The notes: generated by a model not told the origin, from the letters alone. A stretch of 64,000 bases of DNA from Anaerocolumna sp. MB42-C2 (GCF_030913705.1 NZ_CP133190.1:3743501-3807500); one strand, 5' to 3'. Positions 1-9,157 are shown, counted from the stretch's first letter. Made by a program: numbers and translations.

Positions 1-900
1 GGTGTTATTTCTAAAAATCCTATGCCAACTTTCCCTAATGGGTTTCCGGATGCGCTGCTTCAGGAATTTTCAAAGCGTACCGGCAGAGGTATAATCTGTA
101 ACAGGCCATATTCCGGGACCGAGGTAATTAAAGATTACGGGGAAGAACATATGAGGACCGGAGATCTGATTGTATATACTTCTGCGGATAGTGTATTTCA
201 AATAGCAGCCCACGAAAAAGTCGTACCGATACAGGAATTATACCGTTATTGTGAAATAGCCAGAAGTTTATGTCAAAATGACTGGGGGGTTGGCAGAATT
301 ATTGCCAGGCCGTTTGAAGGAGAAGCCCCTGATTTTAAGAGAACTTCCAGGAGGCATGATTACTCCCTTACACCACCTGAAGCCACCATGCTGGATGAAA
401 TAAAAGAAAAAAATCTGGATGTACTGGCTGTGGGTAAGATAAATGACATATTTGCCGGTCAGGGTATTACGGATATGGTCAGAACGGCAAACAATGCAGA
501 GGGTATAGAGCGTACTTTGGAATATATGAAAAAAGACTTTGAGGGTTTATGTTTTACAAATCTGGTTGATTTTGATATGGTTTACGGACACCGGAACGAT
601 GTTGAGGGATATGCGGCTGCATTAACTTATTTTGATACCAAACTGCCGGATATCATGGCAGGACTAAGGGAAGAAGATATTTTATTAATAACTGCGGATC
701 ATGGTTGTGATCCAAGCACAGAATCCACGGATCATTCCAGGGAATATATCCCCTGTTTAATTTATGGTGCTCCTGTAAAACAGGGTATAAATTTAGGAAC
801 CAGAAGTACGTTTGCCGATATAGCCGCTACTGTACTGGACTATTTAGATATTAAGGGAAACATTGCCGGCACTTCTTTTTGGAGTGAAATTGCAAAATAA
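1..900 (+). CDS. deoB: Phosphopentomutase, 3' part (5' end outside window)
   Basis: Interconverts ribose- or deoxyribose-1-phosphate and the 5-phosphate in cytosolic nucleoside salvage. The reading frame is open from base 1, so the N-terminal metal-binding part lies outside the window. The visible 299 codons contain the DeoB hallmarks PTFPNGFP near the start, NLVDFDMVYGHR in the middle and the alkaline-phosphatase-superfamily metal motif TADHGCDPST followed by DHSRE near the C-terminus. It ends nine bases before dtd and probably shares a transcript with it. I see no frameshift. Family assignment is firm. Confidence 0.95.
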   Translation, partial: GVISKNPMPTFPNGFPDALLQEFSKRTGRGIICNRPYSGTEVIKDYGEEHMRTGDLIVYTSADSVFQIAAHEKVVPIQELYRYCEIARSLCQNDWGVGRIIARPFEGEAPDFKRTSRRHDYSLTPPEATMLDEIKEKNLDVLAVGKINDIFAGQGITDMVRTANNAEGIERTLEYMKKDFEGLCFTNLVDFDMVYGHRNDVEGYAAALTYFDTKLPDIMAGLREEDILLITADHGCDPSTESTDHSREYIPCLIYGAPVKQGINLGTRSTFADIAATVLDYLDIKGNIAGTSFWSEIAK

Positions 901-909
901 GGAGTTATT

Positions 910-1356
910 ATGAGAATTGTAATACAAAGGGTAAAACAGGCCTTAGTAACTGTAGACGGAACCTGTATCGGCAGAATCGGTAAGGGATTATTATTACTGA
1001 TCGGTATCGGCAGGGAAGATACAAAAGAGGTAATTGATAAATATATTGATAAACTGTTAAAGCTTAGAATTTTTGCTGATGAACAGGGTAAAACGAATTT
1101 ATCTCTCAGTGACATACAGGGAGAAGTGCTGGCTGTATCCCAGTTCACCTTGTATGCTGATTGTAAAAAAGGTAACAGGCCTAATTTTTTACAGGCTGCC
1201 GACCCGTTAAAGGCTGAGGAGTTATATTTATATTTTCTTAAAAGCTGCAAAGAAAAATTAGGTAAAGTGGAAGCCGGTGAATTTGGAGCAGATATGCAGG
1301 TGGATTTAATAAATGACGGGCCTTTTACAATTGTGTTGGATGAAACCGCTTTTTAA
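910..1356 (+). CDS. dtd: D-aminoacyl-tRNA deacylase
   Basis: Hydrolyses D-amino acids, and glycine mischarged on tRNA-Ala, from tRNA in the cytosol. The protein has 148 residues, the usual DTD length. The catalytic-site motif SQFTLYAD (about residues 78-85) and the second active-site motif NDGPFT (about residues 136-141, NxGPxT in the family) are both present. A GGAG Shine-Dalgarno sits in the nine-base gap after deoB, so the two genes are probably co-transcribed. There is no obvious hairpin right after the stop. Confidence 0.95.
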   Translation: MRIVIQRVKQALVTVDGTCIGRIGKGLLLLIGIGREDTKEVIDKYIDKLLKLRIFADEQGKTNLSLSDIQGEVLAVSQFTLYADCKKGNRPNFLQAADPLKAEELYLYFLKSCKEKLGKVEAGEFGADMQVDLINDGPFTIVLDETAF

Positions 1357-1530
1357 TCTACATTTACTTAAGAATAGATTAGATTCGCCCTTATTATGAT
1401 AATAGAATTTGGCTATTACAGATAGGATAATACAAAATATAGGATTGAATAAGTGATTTTTAGTAAAAATCCGTTGCATTTCATCAAAAAAGGTGTGATG
1501 TTGCCGTCGAACGATTTCCCCCGTTTTCGT

Positions 1531-1559
1531 TTGTAACCGGTTTGTATTTAAGGTATAAT
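1531..1559 (+). promoter_or_regulatory. Sigma-A-type promoter for the exported protein gene
   Basis: TTGTAA, a 17-bp spacer and a perfect TATAAT, about 55 bases before the start at 1616. It is the best promoter match in the gap after dtd. Confidence 0.6.
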
Positions 1560-1615
1560 TAATTGCTGTAAAAAATTGGATAAGGCAAATATCTTATATA
1601 AATCGGAGGATTGTC

Positions 1616-2524
1616 ATGAAAGGGAATAATTTAATCCATAATTGGATTATCCTGTTTGTATTAGGTCTAAGTATGTGCAGCCTTTGCATCTTTTATGCGA
1701 CAACGGTGGAGGCAGATACGAATTTAAATAAAACCAATGTAATCAACTATATTTTTTCGGAAGAAAACCCGGATGATTTTAATATTAAATTAATTTCTAA
1801 TGCAAAAGACGAGGATATAATTGATCATGCCAAGCAAGATATCGGTTACCCTTTGGAGACTTATATTGAACATAATTATAAAACTTTGAATATTGGCGGA
1901 GTTGAGGCTTTTCATTTAGAGGATTTTAATAATGGACTGGTTAATCTGGCTATTGACTACTCTTTGACCAAGGAGAAAGATAGGGAGTCATCAGAGAGTG
2001 CCAAAGCGGGTATTTATGATCTGGGCAGTATACCTTTCTTTTATACCGGGGAAAATCCCTATTGGCGTATTGTAAATCATAACGGATCCTGGGGTATTGG
2101 TATACCTGACATAGGAATACCGGATAAAATTCTTGAATTAATTCCTGAAAATTTAACTGGTTTTAGTGGTTATAATATGGTGAATTCTATTAATCAAGAT
2201 GCAGTAAAAGGAACTGTTGTTATCGGAAAATTTTCACCTCATACCGGAGAAATTACGGAGATAAAATTAAGCAGCTTAGGATTACCGCAGAAAATAAATC
2301 AGGAACTCTGTGCAAACGGTGAAAAAGAAAGTACTTTAGAAATTAAAACGAATTATTATTTTAGTGTACCGTTGGGAATAAATGAGAAAACCAGTAATGA
2401 AATGAGAATTCCCACTATGGCGGCCAACTTGCAGTTCCTTACCAATCATCCGCAGATTCAGGGTAAAATTACGGTAACAATAAATATAAAAGTAATACAT
2501 GATACGGAAAACAATATACCTTGA
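1616..2524 (+). CDS. Exported protein of unknown function
   Basis: I do not recognise this 302-aa family. The N-terminus has a short polar stretch, then a hydrophobic segment (about residues 11-30) ending near TVEADT, which reads as a signal peptide or N-terminal anchor, so the rest should be outside the membrane. The mature part is acidic and rich in Asn, Ile and Gly with no cysteine pairs or catalytic motif that I can name. The start has a strong Shine-Dalgarno (CGGAGG, seven bases before ATG) and its own promoter-like sequence upstream. It appears to be monocistronic, followed by a palindrome at 2580-2673. Confidence 0.75.
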   Translation: MKGNNLIHNWIILFVLGLSMCSLCIFYATTVEADTNLNKTNVINYIFSEENPDDFNIKLISNAKDEDIIDHAKQDIGYPLETYIEHNYKTLNIGGVEAFHLEDFNNGLVNLAIDYSLTKEKDRESSESAKAGIYDLGSIPFFYTGENPYWRIVNHNGSWGIGIPDIGIPDKILELIPENLTGFSGYNMVNSINQDAVKGTVVIGKFSPHTGEITEIKLSSLGLPQKINQELCANGEKESTLEIKTNYYFSVPLGINEKTSNEMRIPTMAANLQFLTNHPQIQGKITVTINIKVIHDTENNIP

Positions 2525-2579
2525 AATAACAACAGGAATTATAGAGATAAAAATAACCACTATAAAATGATAAGAATTC

Positions 2580-2673
2580 GGGCTGTTGCAAAATTAATTA
2601 ACTTAACGTGCCTGAGACCGTAACACAATTCATATTCGGTCCCGGGCAAGATAGGTAGAATTTTGCGGCAGTC
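2580..2673. repeat. Long imperfect palindrome, family A copy 1
   Basis: Outer arms GGCTGTTGCAAAATT and its near-complement GAATTTTGCGGCAGTC enclose a second inverted repeat (CCTGAGACCG with CGGTCCCGGGC). Related palindromes occur at 12184, 14743, 16203, 42547 and 49390. It could act as a terminator for the exported-protein gene, or be a small non-autonomous repeat. The 408-base gap to cysK otherwise holds only the cysK promoter. Confidence 0.55.
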
Positions 2674-2831
2674 TCTTTTAGTTAATATCCTGAATAAAAA
2701 AATAAATTAAATAATACAATAATCACAGTATTAAAACGGAACTTATATAAATTCGTTACAGCTTAGTCATTGGCTCAAATAATCTCAATCTTAAATTCAT
2801 ACTAATCATATATGAAATATAAAAATAATCA

Positions 2832-2860
2832 TTGACAATTAATTAGTACTGTGATAGATT
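2832..2860 (+). promoter_or_regulatory. Sigma-A-type promoter for cysK
   Basis: TTGACA, a 17-bp spacer and TAGATT, about 70 bases before the cysK start. The 5' UTR contains a short inverted repeat GAATTTAATGAATTC that might be an operator. No T-box or S-box is visible. Confidence 0.55.
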
Positions 2861-2932
2861 ATATATAAACCAAACGAATTTAATGAATTCATTATATATT
2901 TCTAATAATAAAAAATAAAGGAGAATCATAAT

Positions 2933-3865
2933 ATGGCAAAAATAGCAAAGAGTTTAACAGAATTAATCGGAAGAACCCCTCTCTTGGAATTATCAAATTA
3001 TGAAAAAGCAAATGATGTGGCTGCTAAAATTGTGGCTAAATTAGAATATTTTAATCCAGCAGGAAGTGTGAAAGACAGGATTGCAAAAGCAATGGTTGAT
3101 GATGCAGAGGCAAAGGGCATCTTAAAACCAGGTGCAACCATTATTGAGCCTACCAGTGGTAATACCGGTATCGGTCTTGCCTCCGTAGCAGCGGCAAGAG
3201 GGTATAAGATCATCTTAACCATGCCGGAAACAATGAGCATTGAACGTAGAAATCTATTAAAAGCTTATGGTGCCGAATTAGTTCTTACCGAAGGTGCTAA
3301 AGGTATGAACGGTGCCATTGCCAAAGCGGAAGAATTAGCGAAAGAAACACCGAATTCCTTTATTCCGGGACAGTTTATCAATGGAGCTAACCCGGAAGTT
3401 CATAGAAATACCACCGGACCTGAAATTTGGGAAGACACCGACGGTAAGGTAGATTTCTTTGTAGCCGGCATTGGAACAGGTGGTACAATAACAGGTGTTG
3501 GTGAATACTTAAAGAGTAAAAATCCTGATGTGAAAATTATTGCTGTTGAGCCGAGTGCTTCTCCTGTTTTATCAAAGGGTACTCCGGGACCGCACAAGAT
3601 TCAGGGTATTGGTGCAGGATTTGTACCGAAAGTTCTTAATACAGAGATTTATGATGAAATTATAACAGTTGATAATGAAGATGCTTTTGCAACCGGTAAA
3701 GCAATCGCTAAAAACGAGGGATTATTAGTGGGTATTTCTTCCGGAGCAGCAACCTGGGCAGCTACACAACTTGCCAAACGACCTGAGAATGCCGGAAAAA
3801 CTATTGTAGTATTACTTCCGGATACGGGAGAAAGATATTTATCAACTCCGTTATTCGCTGAATAA
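2933..3865 (+). CDS. cysK: Cysteine synthase A (O-acetylserine sulfhydrylase)
   Basis: A cytosolic PLP enzyme that makes L-cysteine from O-acetylserine and sulfide. The 310-aa length is typical. The PLP lysine is in NPAGSVKDR (about residues 39-47), the substrate loop is TSGNTG (about residues 74-79), and the phosphate-binding glycine-rich loop is GTGGTITG (about residues 181-188). Shine-Dalgarno AAAGGAG precedes the ATG. The gene stands alone with its own promoter and a strong terminator. CysK is preferred over CysM from the overall motif pattern, but substrate specificity is not certain. Confidence 0.93.
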   Translation: MAKIAKSLTELIGRTPLLELSNYEKANDVAAKIVAKLEYFNPAGSVKDRIAKAMVDDAEAKGILKPGATIIEPTSGNTGIGLASVAAARGYKIILTMPETMSIERRNLLKAYGAELVLTEGAKGMNGAIAKAEELAKETPNSFIPGQFINGANPEVHRNTTGPEIWEDTDGKVDFFVAGIGTGGTITGVGEYLKSKNPDVKIIAVEPSASPVLSKGTPGPHKIQGIGAGFVPKVLNTEIYDEIITVDNEDAFATGKAIAKNEGLLVGISSGAATWAATQLAKRPENAGKTIVVLLPDTGERYLSTPLFAE

Positions 3866-3882
3866 TAAACACATCATCAGAA

Positions 3883-3920
3883 AGAAAGCTCCCCGAAATG
3901 CACATCGGGGAGCTTTCTTA
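3883..3920 (+). terminator. Rho-independent terminator after cysK
   Basis: AAAGCTCCCCG and its complement CGGGGAGCTTT enclose a ten-base loop, followed by TCTT. It may also serve the opposite-strand ABC operon that ends at 3975. Confidence 0.85.
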
Positions 3921-3974
3921 ACAATTTGGATAAGGTTTTTCTCTAAAATCACTATCCTTTTCCAGCGTTTGTAA

Positions 3975-4787
3975 TCATCGGCCTTTCTGCCCCGCACGGA
4001 GGAACAACCCTGCTGTTTTGGCTTTTTTACGTTGAAAGGCTGCCTGTGGCGGTTTTATAAGCATCACTATGACGATTGAAAATAAAAGCATGGCGGTCAA
4101 AGATAAAATGGCCAAATCAAGACTCCCAGGTTCTGAAGTATTCATGAATGTTCCCGTGTCAAATCCCATAACAGTCAGTCCAGATAGGACCGGGTATAGG
4201 CTGCGCACTGTGGCATCTTTGATGAACATGGCGCAATAGCCAAATAGAAACGCTACGATAACGCCACCCATATAAATCCCCGGTTTCCTGCTTGTAAAAG
4301 CAACAATGGGCAGAATGGCAAGGTATGTGAAAGCCGCTGTTCCTAACATCTGAAAAAGCCCAGTGAACAGAACAGTAGTATTAAGCCCGGCAATACCGGA
4401 AAACAATCCGACGATCAGTGTTACTGCATAACTGTATAATCCAAACAGCACACTTAAGATTCCTATCGTCAGCAGTTTCCCGAACAGCAGGCGCCTAAAG
4501 CTTACCGGAACAGGAAAAATAATTTTAAGCGTGTTATCTGTGTATTCCCGATTGATAAGATATCCGCCTATCAATGTAAAAATAACAGGCATAAAAATCG
4601 TTGCACTATTCCATATGGTACTGCTAAAGAGAGAGGAAAATTCAAAAGTTCCTGCCGCAGCTTCCGGGGTCGCAACTGCCTGTGTGAATACAGATAAGAT
4701 GGCGGGAAATATCATACCGATTAGGCCAATGAGTAGAATATGAAATCTCTTTAATTTTAAGAATTCGGTTTTTATAATACGAAGCAT
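3975..4787 (-). CDS. ABC-2 type permease, lantibiotic/bacitracin-protection type (second permease)
   Basis: About 270 aa with six predicted membrane segments, an N-terminal cytosolic TEFLKLKR-type stretch, and the motif INREYTDNTLK typical of the ABC-2 permeases of lantibiotic immunity and bacitracin transporters. It probably forms a membrane heterodimer with the next gene to expel or detach a cell-wall-active peptide. The start chosen is the ATG at 4787, because AAGGGGG lies eight bases upstream; a GTG further upstream (4808) lacks this. It is last in the operon ATPase-permease-permease on the minus strand. Substrate unknown. Confidence 0.8.
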   Translation of the reverse strand: MLRIIKTEFLKLKRFHILLIGLIGMIFPAILSVFTQAVATPEAAAGTFEFSSLFSSTIWNSATIFMPVIFTLIGGYLINREYTDNTLKIIFPVPVSFRRLLFGKLLTIGILSVLFGLYSYAVTLIVGLFSGIAGLNTTVLFTGLFQMLGTAAFTYLAILPIVAFTSRKPGIYMGGVIVAFLFGYCAMFIKDATVRSLYPVLSGLTVMGFDTGTFMNTSEPGSLDLAILSLTAMLLFSIVIVMLIKPPQAAFQRKKAKTAGLFLRAGQKGR

Positions 4788-4804
4788 AAAAGATACCCCC
4801 TTTC

Positions 4805-5578
4805 TCAAATTTCCCTACGCTGGTAGATACGTATCATCAAAAAAAGACAAACGGCCGCTTCCATTAAGAGCACCCCAAAGCATATAGGTGCCGACACAAA
4901 ATATTGGCTGAAACGGTTGTAAAACTTGGTTTGTAATTCACCGGCAGGTGTATAAAACTGGTACAACCATCGAAAAATCATAGGAACAGGCATAAGCGTT
5001 CCCGTATTTAGGCCAAAAGGCTGCATCATAACCGCATCACTGAAATGCATGACATAATTCAACAGTGTGTAAAAGAACACGATAATCACAGAGAGGATGT
5101 AGCTTTTATTAAACCATACAACCAGTACTACACAGGGAAGAGCTGCCGCCCACATAAGCACCCCTGTTGAAGCGGTGAGCGAAAGTTGAATTCCCAAATT
5201 ATTCAAAGGAATATTCTGAAAAGCAGCAATTACTGTACTGATTACAAATCCCGTTAATTGGAATACAATTGAAAAAATCAACAAAACCAGCAGCTTTACA
5301 AAAACCAACTGATTTTTTGATACCGGTATACTCAGTAGATTTTTTAAAGTGTCATTATCCTGCTCTACAAAAAATAGATTTGCCGCTAAAATAATTAGCA
5401 AGGGCATCAACAGTAAAAAGGCGTTATCCTCTCTAACTCCGGATTGGATACTTGCAAAATTAGAATCCGATAGTAATACGGCATTAATAAGCGGAAAAAT
5501 GATAGCTGCCAATAATCCGAACAGAAATATCTTCTTTCGTTTAAATTTCTTAAATTCATAGAGAAGCAGGTTACGCAA
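4805..5578 (-). CDS. ABC-2 type permease, lantibiotic/bacitracin-protection type (first permease)
   Basis: About 257 aa, six hydrophobic segments, with EQDNDTLKNLLSIPVSK matching the cytosolic coupling region of the immunity permease family. The start chosen is TTG at 5578, since GGAGGTG lies about seven bases upstream and would itself overlap the alternative GTG at 5587. It overlaps the last codons of the ATPase gene, indicating translational coupling. It pairs with the other permease; the two are diverged paralogues. Confidence 0.8.
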   Translation of the reverse strand: MRNLLLYEFKKFKRKKIFLFGLLAAIIFPLINAVLLSDSNFASIQSGVREDNAFLLLMPLLIILAANLFFVEQDNDTLKNLLSIPVSKNQLVFVKLLVLLIFSIVFQLTGFVISTVIAAFQNIPLNNLGIQLSLTASTGVLMWAAALPCVVLVVWFNKSYILSVIIVFFYTLLNYVMHFSDAVMMQPFGLNTGTLMPVPMIFRWLYQFYTPAGELQTKFYNRFSQYFVSAPICFGVLLMEAAVCLFLMIRIYQRREI

Positions 5579-6494
5579 TACCCTCACCTCCGGTTATACG
5601 CTTAAAGTATTTTTCTAAAGTATCTTCACAGGTGTGCGCTTCGGATACTTCCAATCCGTTTTCAATAAAAGCACGGTTAAGAGCAGCCACGGAAAGTTTG
5701 TTATCATATAAACGAAGGCTATGATCATTTTCCACCGTAAAACTTTTGGCTCTAAAATTTCTCTCCATAATTCTGGCTGCCTGTGCTGTGTCGGAGACGA
5801 TGAAATGAATGTATTTGCCGTTCTTTACTTCCAGCTCGGCAAGACTTTCTTCTTCCAACAGTATGCCGTGATCGATAATACCGATATTATCAACCAAAAG
5901 CGCTATTTCCGAAAGAATGTGGCTGGAAATCAGAATCGTTTTTCCTCTTGTGTCGCACAAATCCCGGATAAATGAGCGCACTTCAGCGATACCGATGGGG
6001 TCTAGACCATTAATTGGTTCATCTAGAATTAATAGTTCCGGATCATGCATGATAGCTAGGGCAATCGCTAAACGCTGCTTCATACCAAGGGAGTATTGGG
6101 AGAATAGCTTCTTATCGCCATAGGGAAGCCCTACAACTTCTAATGCATCTTTGACTGCGGTAGACTTGGATACACCTCTGAGCTGCGCAAATATTTTCAG
6201 GTTTTCTGTGCCTGTCAGGTTTGGATAAAACCCCGGGGCTTCAATCAAACTGCCAATGCGGGGCAGAATTTTCTTTTCGTTTCCCTGAATGCTTTTGCCA
6301 AAGATCTGGACTTCTCCGGAAGTGGGTCGTGTCAGATTTAACAGCATTTTCATGGTGGTGGTTTTTCCTGCGCCGTTCCTGCCGAGCAAGCCATAAATAC
6401 GCCCTTTTTCGATATGTATATTCAGATTAGCAACACTTTTCTGCTCACCATATTGTTTGGTGAGATTTTTGGTTTCAATGATAAAATCACTCAA
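5571..6494 (-). CDS. ABC transporter ATPase, lantibiotic/bacitracin-protection type
   Basis: A 307-aa ATP-binding subunit. Walker A is GLLGRNGAGKTTTM (about residues 34-47), the signature is YSLGMKQRL, Walker B is LLILDEPINGLDP and the switch His is in ILISSHILSE. The C-terminal extension is of the BcrA/NisF-like kind. The start is TTG with AAAGGAGG eight bases upstream. It is first in the operon, downstream of a direct-repeat operator. The adjacent two-component genes suggest an inducible peptide-antibiotic detoxification module. Export substrate cannot be read from sequence. Confidence 0.88.
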   Translation of the reverse strand: MSDFIIETKNLTKQYGEQKSVANLNIHIEKGRIYGLLGRNGAGKTTTMKMLLNLTRPTSGEVQIFGKSIQGNEKKILPRIGSLIEAPGFYPNLTGTENLKIFAQLRGVSKSTAVKDALEVVGLPYGDKKLFSQYSLGMKQRLAIALAIMHDPELLILDEPINGLDPIGIAEVRSFIRDLCDTRGKTILISSHILSEIALLVDNIGIIDHGILLEEESLAELEVKNGKYIHFIVSDTAQAARIMERNFRAKSFTVENDHSLRLYDNKLSVAALNRAFIENGLEVSEAHTCEDTLEKYFKRITGGEGIA

Positions 6495-6539
6495 ATAAAG
6501 AACCTCCTTTTCTTAATGGGATCAGTTTATCATGCCAAT

Positions 6540-6577
6540 CTTGCATTAACCTTGCCGCATCCTTGCATTAACCTTGC
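6540..6577 (-). promoter_or_regulatory. Tandem direct-repeat operator for the ABC exporter
   Basis: Two identical 16-bp copies of CTTGCATTAACCTTGC (plus strand) at 6540-6555 and 6562-6577, exactly 22 bp apart, or two helical turns. They lie about 45 bases before the ATPase start. Tandem sites phased this way are characteristic of OmpR-family response regulators, so the neighbouring regulator is the obvious candidate ligand. Confidence 0.75.
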
Positions 6578-6617
6578 AATTAAAAAAAACGATCCCTTCC
6601 GTTAGCCAGGGATTCGC

Positions 6618-7541
6618 TCAAGCATCAAAAGGAAAGAAAACAGTGAAAATGGTATATTGGTTCTGCTCACTTTGTACCGTGATTCGACCATTCATTTTTT
6701 CCACCATCTGACGGACAATTGCAAGACCTAATCCGCTTCCCTTGTCCGAACGCCCTTTATCACATTTGTACAGTCTTTCAAAAATATGCTGTAAATCGTA
6801 TTTATCAATTCCGATTCCATTATCCGATATGCGGATTTCAATTTCATAGTTCTGTTTTACCATTTTAATTTTGATCTGTGTAGCCTGACTATGATTTATA
6901 ACATTTTGAACTAAGTTATTGATAATGCGGGCATATCCATCCAAATCCACTTTTGTAAACAATGGTTTTTCCGGAAGCTCAATTTCATAATTCAGATTTT
7001 TTTCCTCAAAAATAGGAATCCAGTCTTTGAGGATATTGCGAGTCAGTTCCGCAAGCTCCGTCTGCTCTATGGATAAAGAGAATTCACTGGAGTTAAGCTT
7101 AAACCAATCAAATAACACATTGATATATTCTTTTAGATTATATGCTTTTCGTCTCGCTATTTCTAAGTAATCCTCGCGCATTTTTCCGGTAACAATCCCT
7201 CTGTGTACAGCATCCAGGTAACCCAGCAGAGTTGTAAGCGGCGTTCTCACATCATGGGAAAGGCTGGTCATAAGCTGACGATTCGTTTCATCCGCTGCCC
7301 GCAGTTTAGAAAGCTGTTCTTCATAAGCATATACGATTTCATTCATTTTATATGAAAGCTCTGCGGTCAGTTCATTGTCTGCTGCGAGGATTTTTCGATT
7401 GCCGTTTCCGGCCTGAATATCACTCAAAGCCTCAGTCATATCGCTAAGCTGCCGTTTTACACTCATTAGCTTTATACAGCACATAATACTAAACAAGAGG
7501 GCAAAGCAAAATAATATGCCCAAAATCACATCCAGAAGCAT
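6618..7541 (-). CDS. Sensor histidine kinase of the peptide-antibiotic exporter
   Basis: A 307-aa kinase with one N-terminal membrane segment (about residues 4-27) and essentially no extracellular loop, then a short linker. The H box is SLSHDVRTPLT, the N box NLVQNVINHS, and the ATP lid DNGIGI followed by GSGLGLAI. Such loop-less sensors usually sense peptide antibiotics through their paired transporter or at the membrane interface. A GGAGG site precedes the ATG. It follows the response-regulator gene by three bases. Cognate signal unknown. Confidence 0.85.
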   Translation of the reverse strand: MLLDVILGILFCFALLFSIMCCIKLMSVKRQLSDMTEALSDIQAGNGNRKILAADNELTAELSYKMNEIVYAYEEQLSKLRAADETNRQLMTSLSHDVRTPLTTLLGYLDAVHRGIVTGKMREDYLEIARRKAYNLKEYINVLFDWFKLNSSEFSLSIEQTELAELTRNILKDWIPIFEEKNLNYEIELPEKPLFTKVDLDGYARIINNLVQNVINHSQATQIKIKMVKQNYEIEIRISDNGIGIDKYDLQHIFERLYKCDKGRSDKGSGLGLAIVRQMVEKMNGRITVQSEQNQYTIFTVFFPFDA

Positions 7542-7544
7542 AGT

Positions 7545-8240
7545 CTATACCTCCTTGTTAAAGCGATATCCAATTCCTTTTACTGTTTGGATATACAACG
7601 GTGCTCCGGGGTCAGGTTCAATCTTTTTACGAAGTCTGCTGATGATAGCCATAATATTGCTGTCATCATAGACATAAGGCTCACCCCAGACTTCTTCATA
7701 AATTTGCTGCTTGGTTAAAATTCTACCCTGATTTTTAACGCAAAAGAGCAGCAAATCAAATTCTTTTGGCGGCAATACAAAGGTACCGTTTTGCGTGGTC
7801 ACACTTCGGCTGTCTAAGTCTATGGTCAGCCCTTTGTAAACAAGAGGCTGTGAATAATAAGCAGGTGAACTAAAGCGTGTGTATCTGCGTATTAAAGAAA
7901 TGATTCGGGCAACCAGTTCTTCCATATCAAATGGTTTCGTTAAATAGTCATCTGCACCGGACCGCAGTCCCTGTACTTTTGACATGCTGTCATTTTTAGA
8001 AGTGAGCATCAGAATGGGTATGCTGCTTTTCGCTCTTATTTTCTCCATGGTCTTAAAACCGTCCATTCCCGGCATCATCACATCTAAAAGAACAAGCTGG
8101 TAATCGTTTTTTTCAAGCAAAGCAAGTCCATCTGTACCGGAGTAGCAGCAATCAGAATTTATTTGCTCTTTCAACAGACTTTGTTTAATTAAAGCGCATA
8201 ATTCTTTGTCATCGTCAATAACTAAAATATTGTATGTCAA
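7545..8240 (-). CDS. OmpR-family response regulator of the peptide-antibiotic exporter
   Basis: A receiver domain (phospho-acceptor Asp in VLLDVMMPGMDG, acidic pocket IDDDKE, Lys in LTKPFD) followed by a winged-helix DNA-binding domain ending in TVKGIGYRF. AAGGAGG touches the ATG at 8246, so the in-frame TTG at 8240 with a six-base spacer is the likelier start. It heads the minus-strand run regulator-kinase-ATPase-permease-permease. It probably binds the direct repeats at 6540-6577. Confidence 0.87.
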   Translation of the reverse strand: MTYNILVIDDDKELCALIKQSLLKEQINSDCCYSGTDGLALLEKNDYQLVLLDVMMPGMDGFKTMEKIRAKSSIPILMLTSKNDSMSKVQGLRSGADDYLTKPFDMEELVARIISLIRRYTRFSSPAYYSQPLVYKGLTIDLDSRSVTTQNGTFVLPPKEFDLLLFCVKNQGRILTKQQIYEEVWGEPYVYDDSNIMAIISRLRKKIEPDPGAPLYIQTVKGIGYRFNKEV

Positions 8241-8468
8241 GTTCATCCTCCTTTTTTATTTTCTATTTAGGCATTTCGGCCTCTGGGCAAGATTCAGCTC
8301 TGAAATTGTTTTACTGCATCCATTTTGATATAATTAAGCATTTGCATTCTGCCATTTTGCATCTATGACTTTTAGTGTAAACGTCGATGCAAATAAAATC
8401 AAGAGAATAAATTTTAACTTTATCAGCAGCTCAGTATTAAATTACTGTTAAATTCTTACTTCTTAGAC

Positions 8469-8497
8469 TTGACAAAATATCATAAACGGTTTAATAT
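8469..8497 (+). promoter_or_regulatory. Sigma-A promoter of the regulator/membrane-protein pair
   Basis: TTGACA, 17-bp spacer, TAATAT, directly followed by a 28-bp palindrome. The rest of the 300-base divergent gap shows no other feature I can support. Confidence 0.7.
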
Positions 8498-8525
8498 GAA
8501 ATAAAGTTCACGTGAAGTTTATTTC
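8498..8525. promoter_or_regulatory. Palindromic operator just after the -10 box
   Basis: A 28-bp palindrome centred on TTCACGTGAA with flanking GAAATAAA and TTTATTTC, broken only at one symmetric base pair. It begins one base after the -10 hexamer, a position where a repressor would block initiation. Autorepression by the HTH protein encoded downstream is the simplest reading. Confidence 0.6.
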
Positions 8526-8547
8526 ACTATTTTCTGGAGGTGACAGT

Positions 8548-8784
8548 TTGAAGAAAGAAATACCTGTATTACTATCCAATAAAATTAGAGAGTATCGAAT
8601 CGAAAAGAAATTAACACAACAGCAGCTAGCGGATTTGGTGGAAGTATCGTCAAGAACAATTATTTCTCTTGAAAAAGGTCAGTACAATCCATCAGTATTA
8701 CTTGCTTATAATTTAGCACAGATATTCGACTTAACAATTGAAAATTTATTTAATTTTGAGGAGGTAGACCATGAGAAAGAGTAA
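8548..8784 (+). CDS. Small Cro/CI-type (XRE) regulator
   Basis: A 78-aa helix-turn-helix protein. The HTH_3 pattern KLTQQQLADLVEVSSRTIISLE followed by GQYNPS and LAQIFDLTIENLF is the typical stand-alone YgzD/Xre-like regulator. The start chosen is TTG at 8548, because GGAGG lies seven bases upstream; an in-frame GTG at 8512 lies inside the palindrome. It overlaps the downstream membrane-protein gene by 14 bases. Likely represses its own operon. Confidence 0.85.
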   Translation: MKKEIPVLLSNKIREYRIEKKLTQQQLADLVEVSSRTIISLEKGQYNPSVLLAYNLAQIFDLTIENLFNFEEVDHEKE

Positions 8785-9157
8785 AAAATGTTTTGCTTTG
8801 ATTGTAATTGGTGTCGGAATAATTATGTTAATTTTAAGTTTAATAAAAGCATTCCCAACAGAGTTTTTTATCGCCATAGGAGCTATGTTTATAGGGTGGG
8901 GAATTGTCAGCTTTGCTATTGAACATTTCGTCCATAAAGTTGCGCGAGCGAAAATCATGGACGATGATGAAAGAAATATCCTTATTAATGGAAAAGCCTA
9001 TACAATAACTTCAGAATTCTCAAATTTAGGTATAGCGGCACTGGGACTTTATCTTTATCTAAAACATGATATGACAGGTTTCACTTTAGCAATTATATTG
9101 TTTTTGTTGCTCCAATTTGTTTTTGTAATCGCTTTTAGATATTTTGATGTGCATTAA
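8771..9157 (+). CDS. Small four-segment membrane protein, DUF2178-like
   Basis: A 128-aa protein with four hydrophobic segments (about residues 8-25, 30-52, 82-97, 101-122) and a cytosolic central segment carrying MDDDERN, which resembles the DER-containing linker of DUF2178-type proteins. It is coupled to the XRE regulator by a 14-base overlap with GGAGG inside the upstream gene. Such regulator/membrane-protein pairs are common in Firmicutes and of unknown function. The family name is tentative. Confidence 0.65.
   Translation: MRKSKKCFALIVIGVGIIMLILSLIKAFPTEFFIAIGAMFIGWGIVSFAIEHFVHKVARAKIMDDDERNILINGKAYTITSEFSNLGIAALGLYLYLKHDMTGFTLAIILFLLLQFVFVIAFRYFDVH

Noticed and set aside
2700..2932. 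T-box or S-box leader for cysK
   Set aside because: No T-box sequence, specifier hairpin or SAM-aptamer core was visible.
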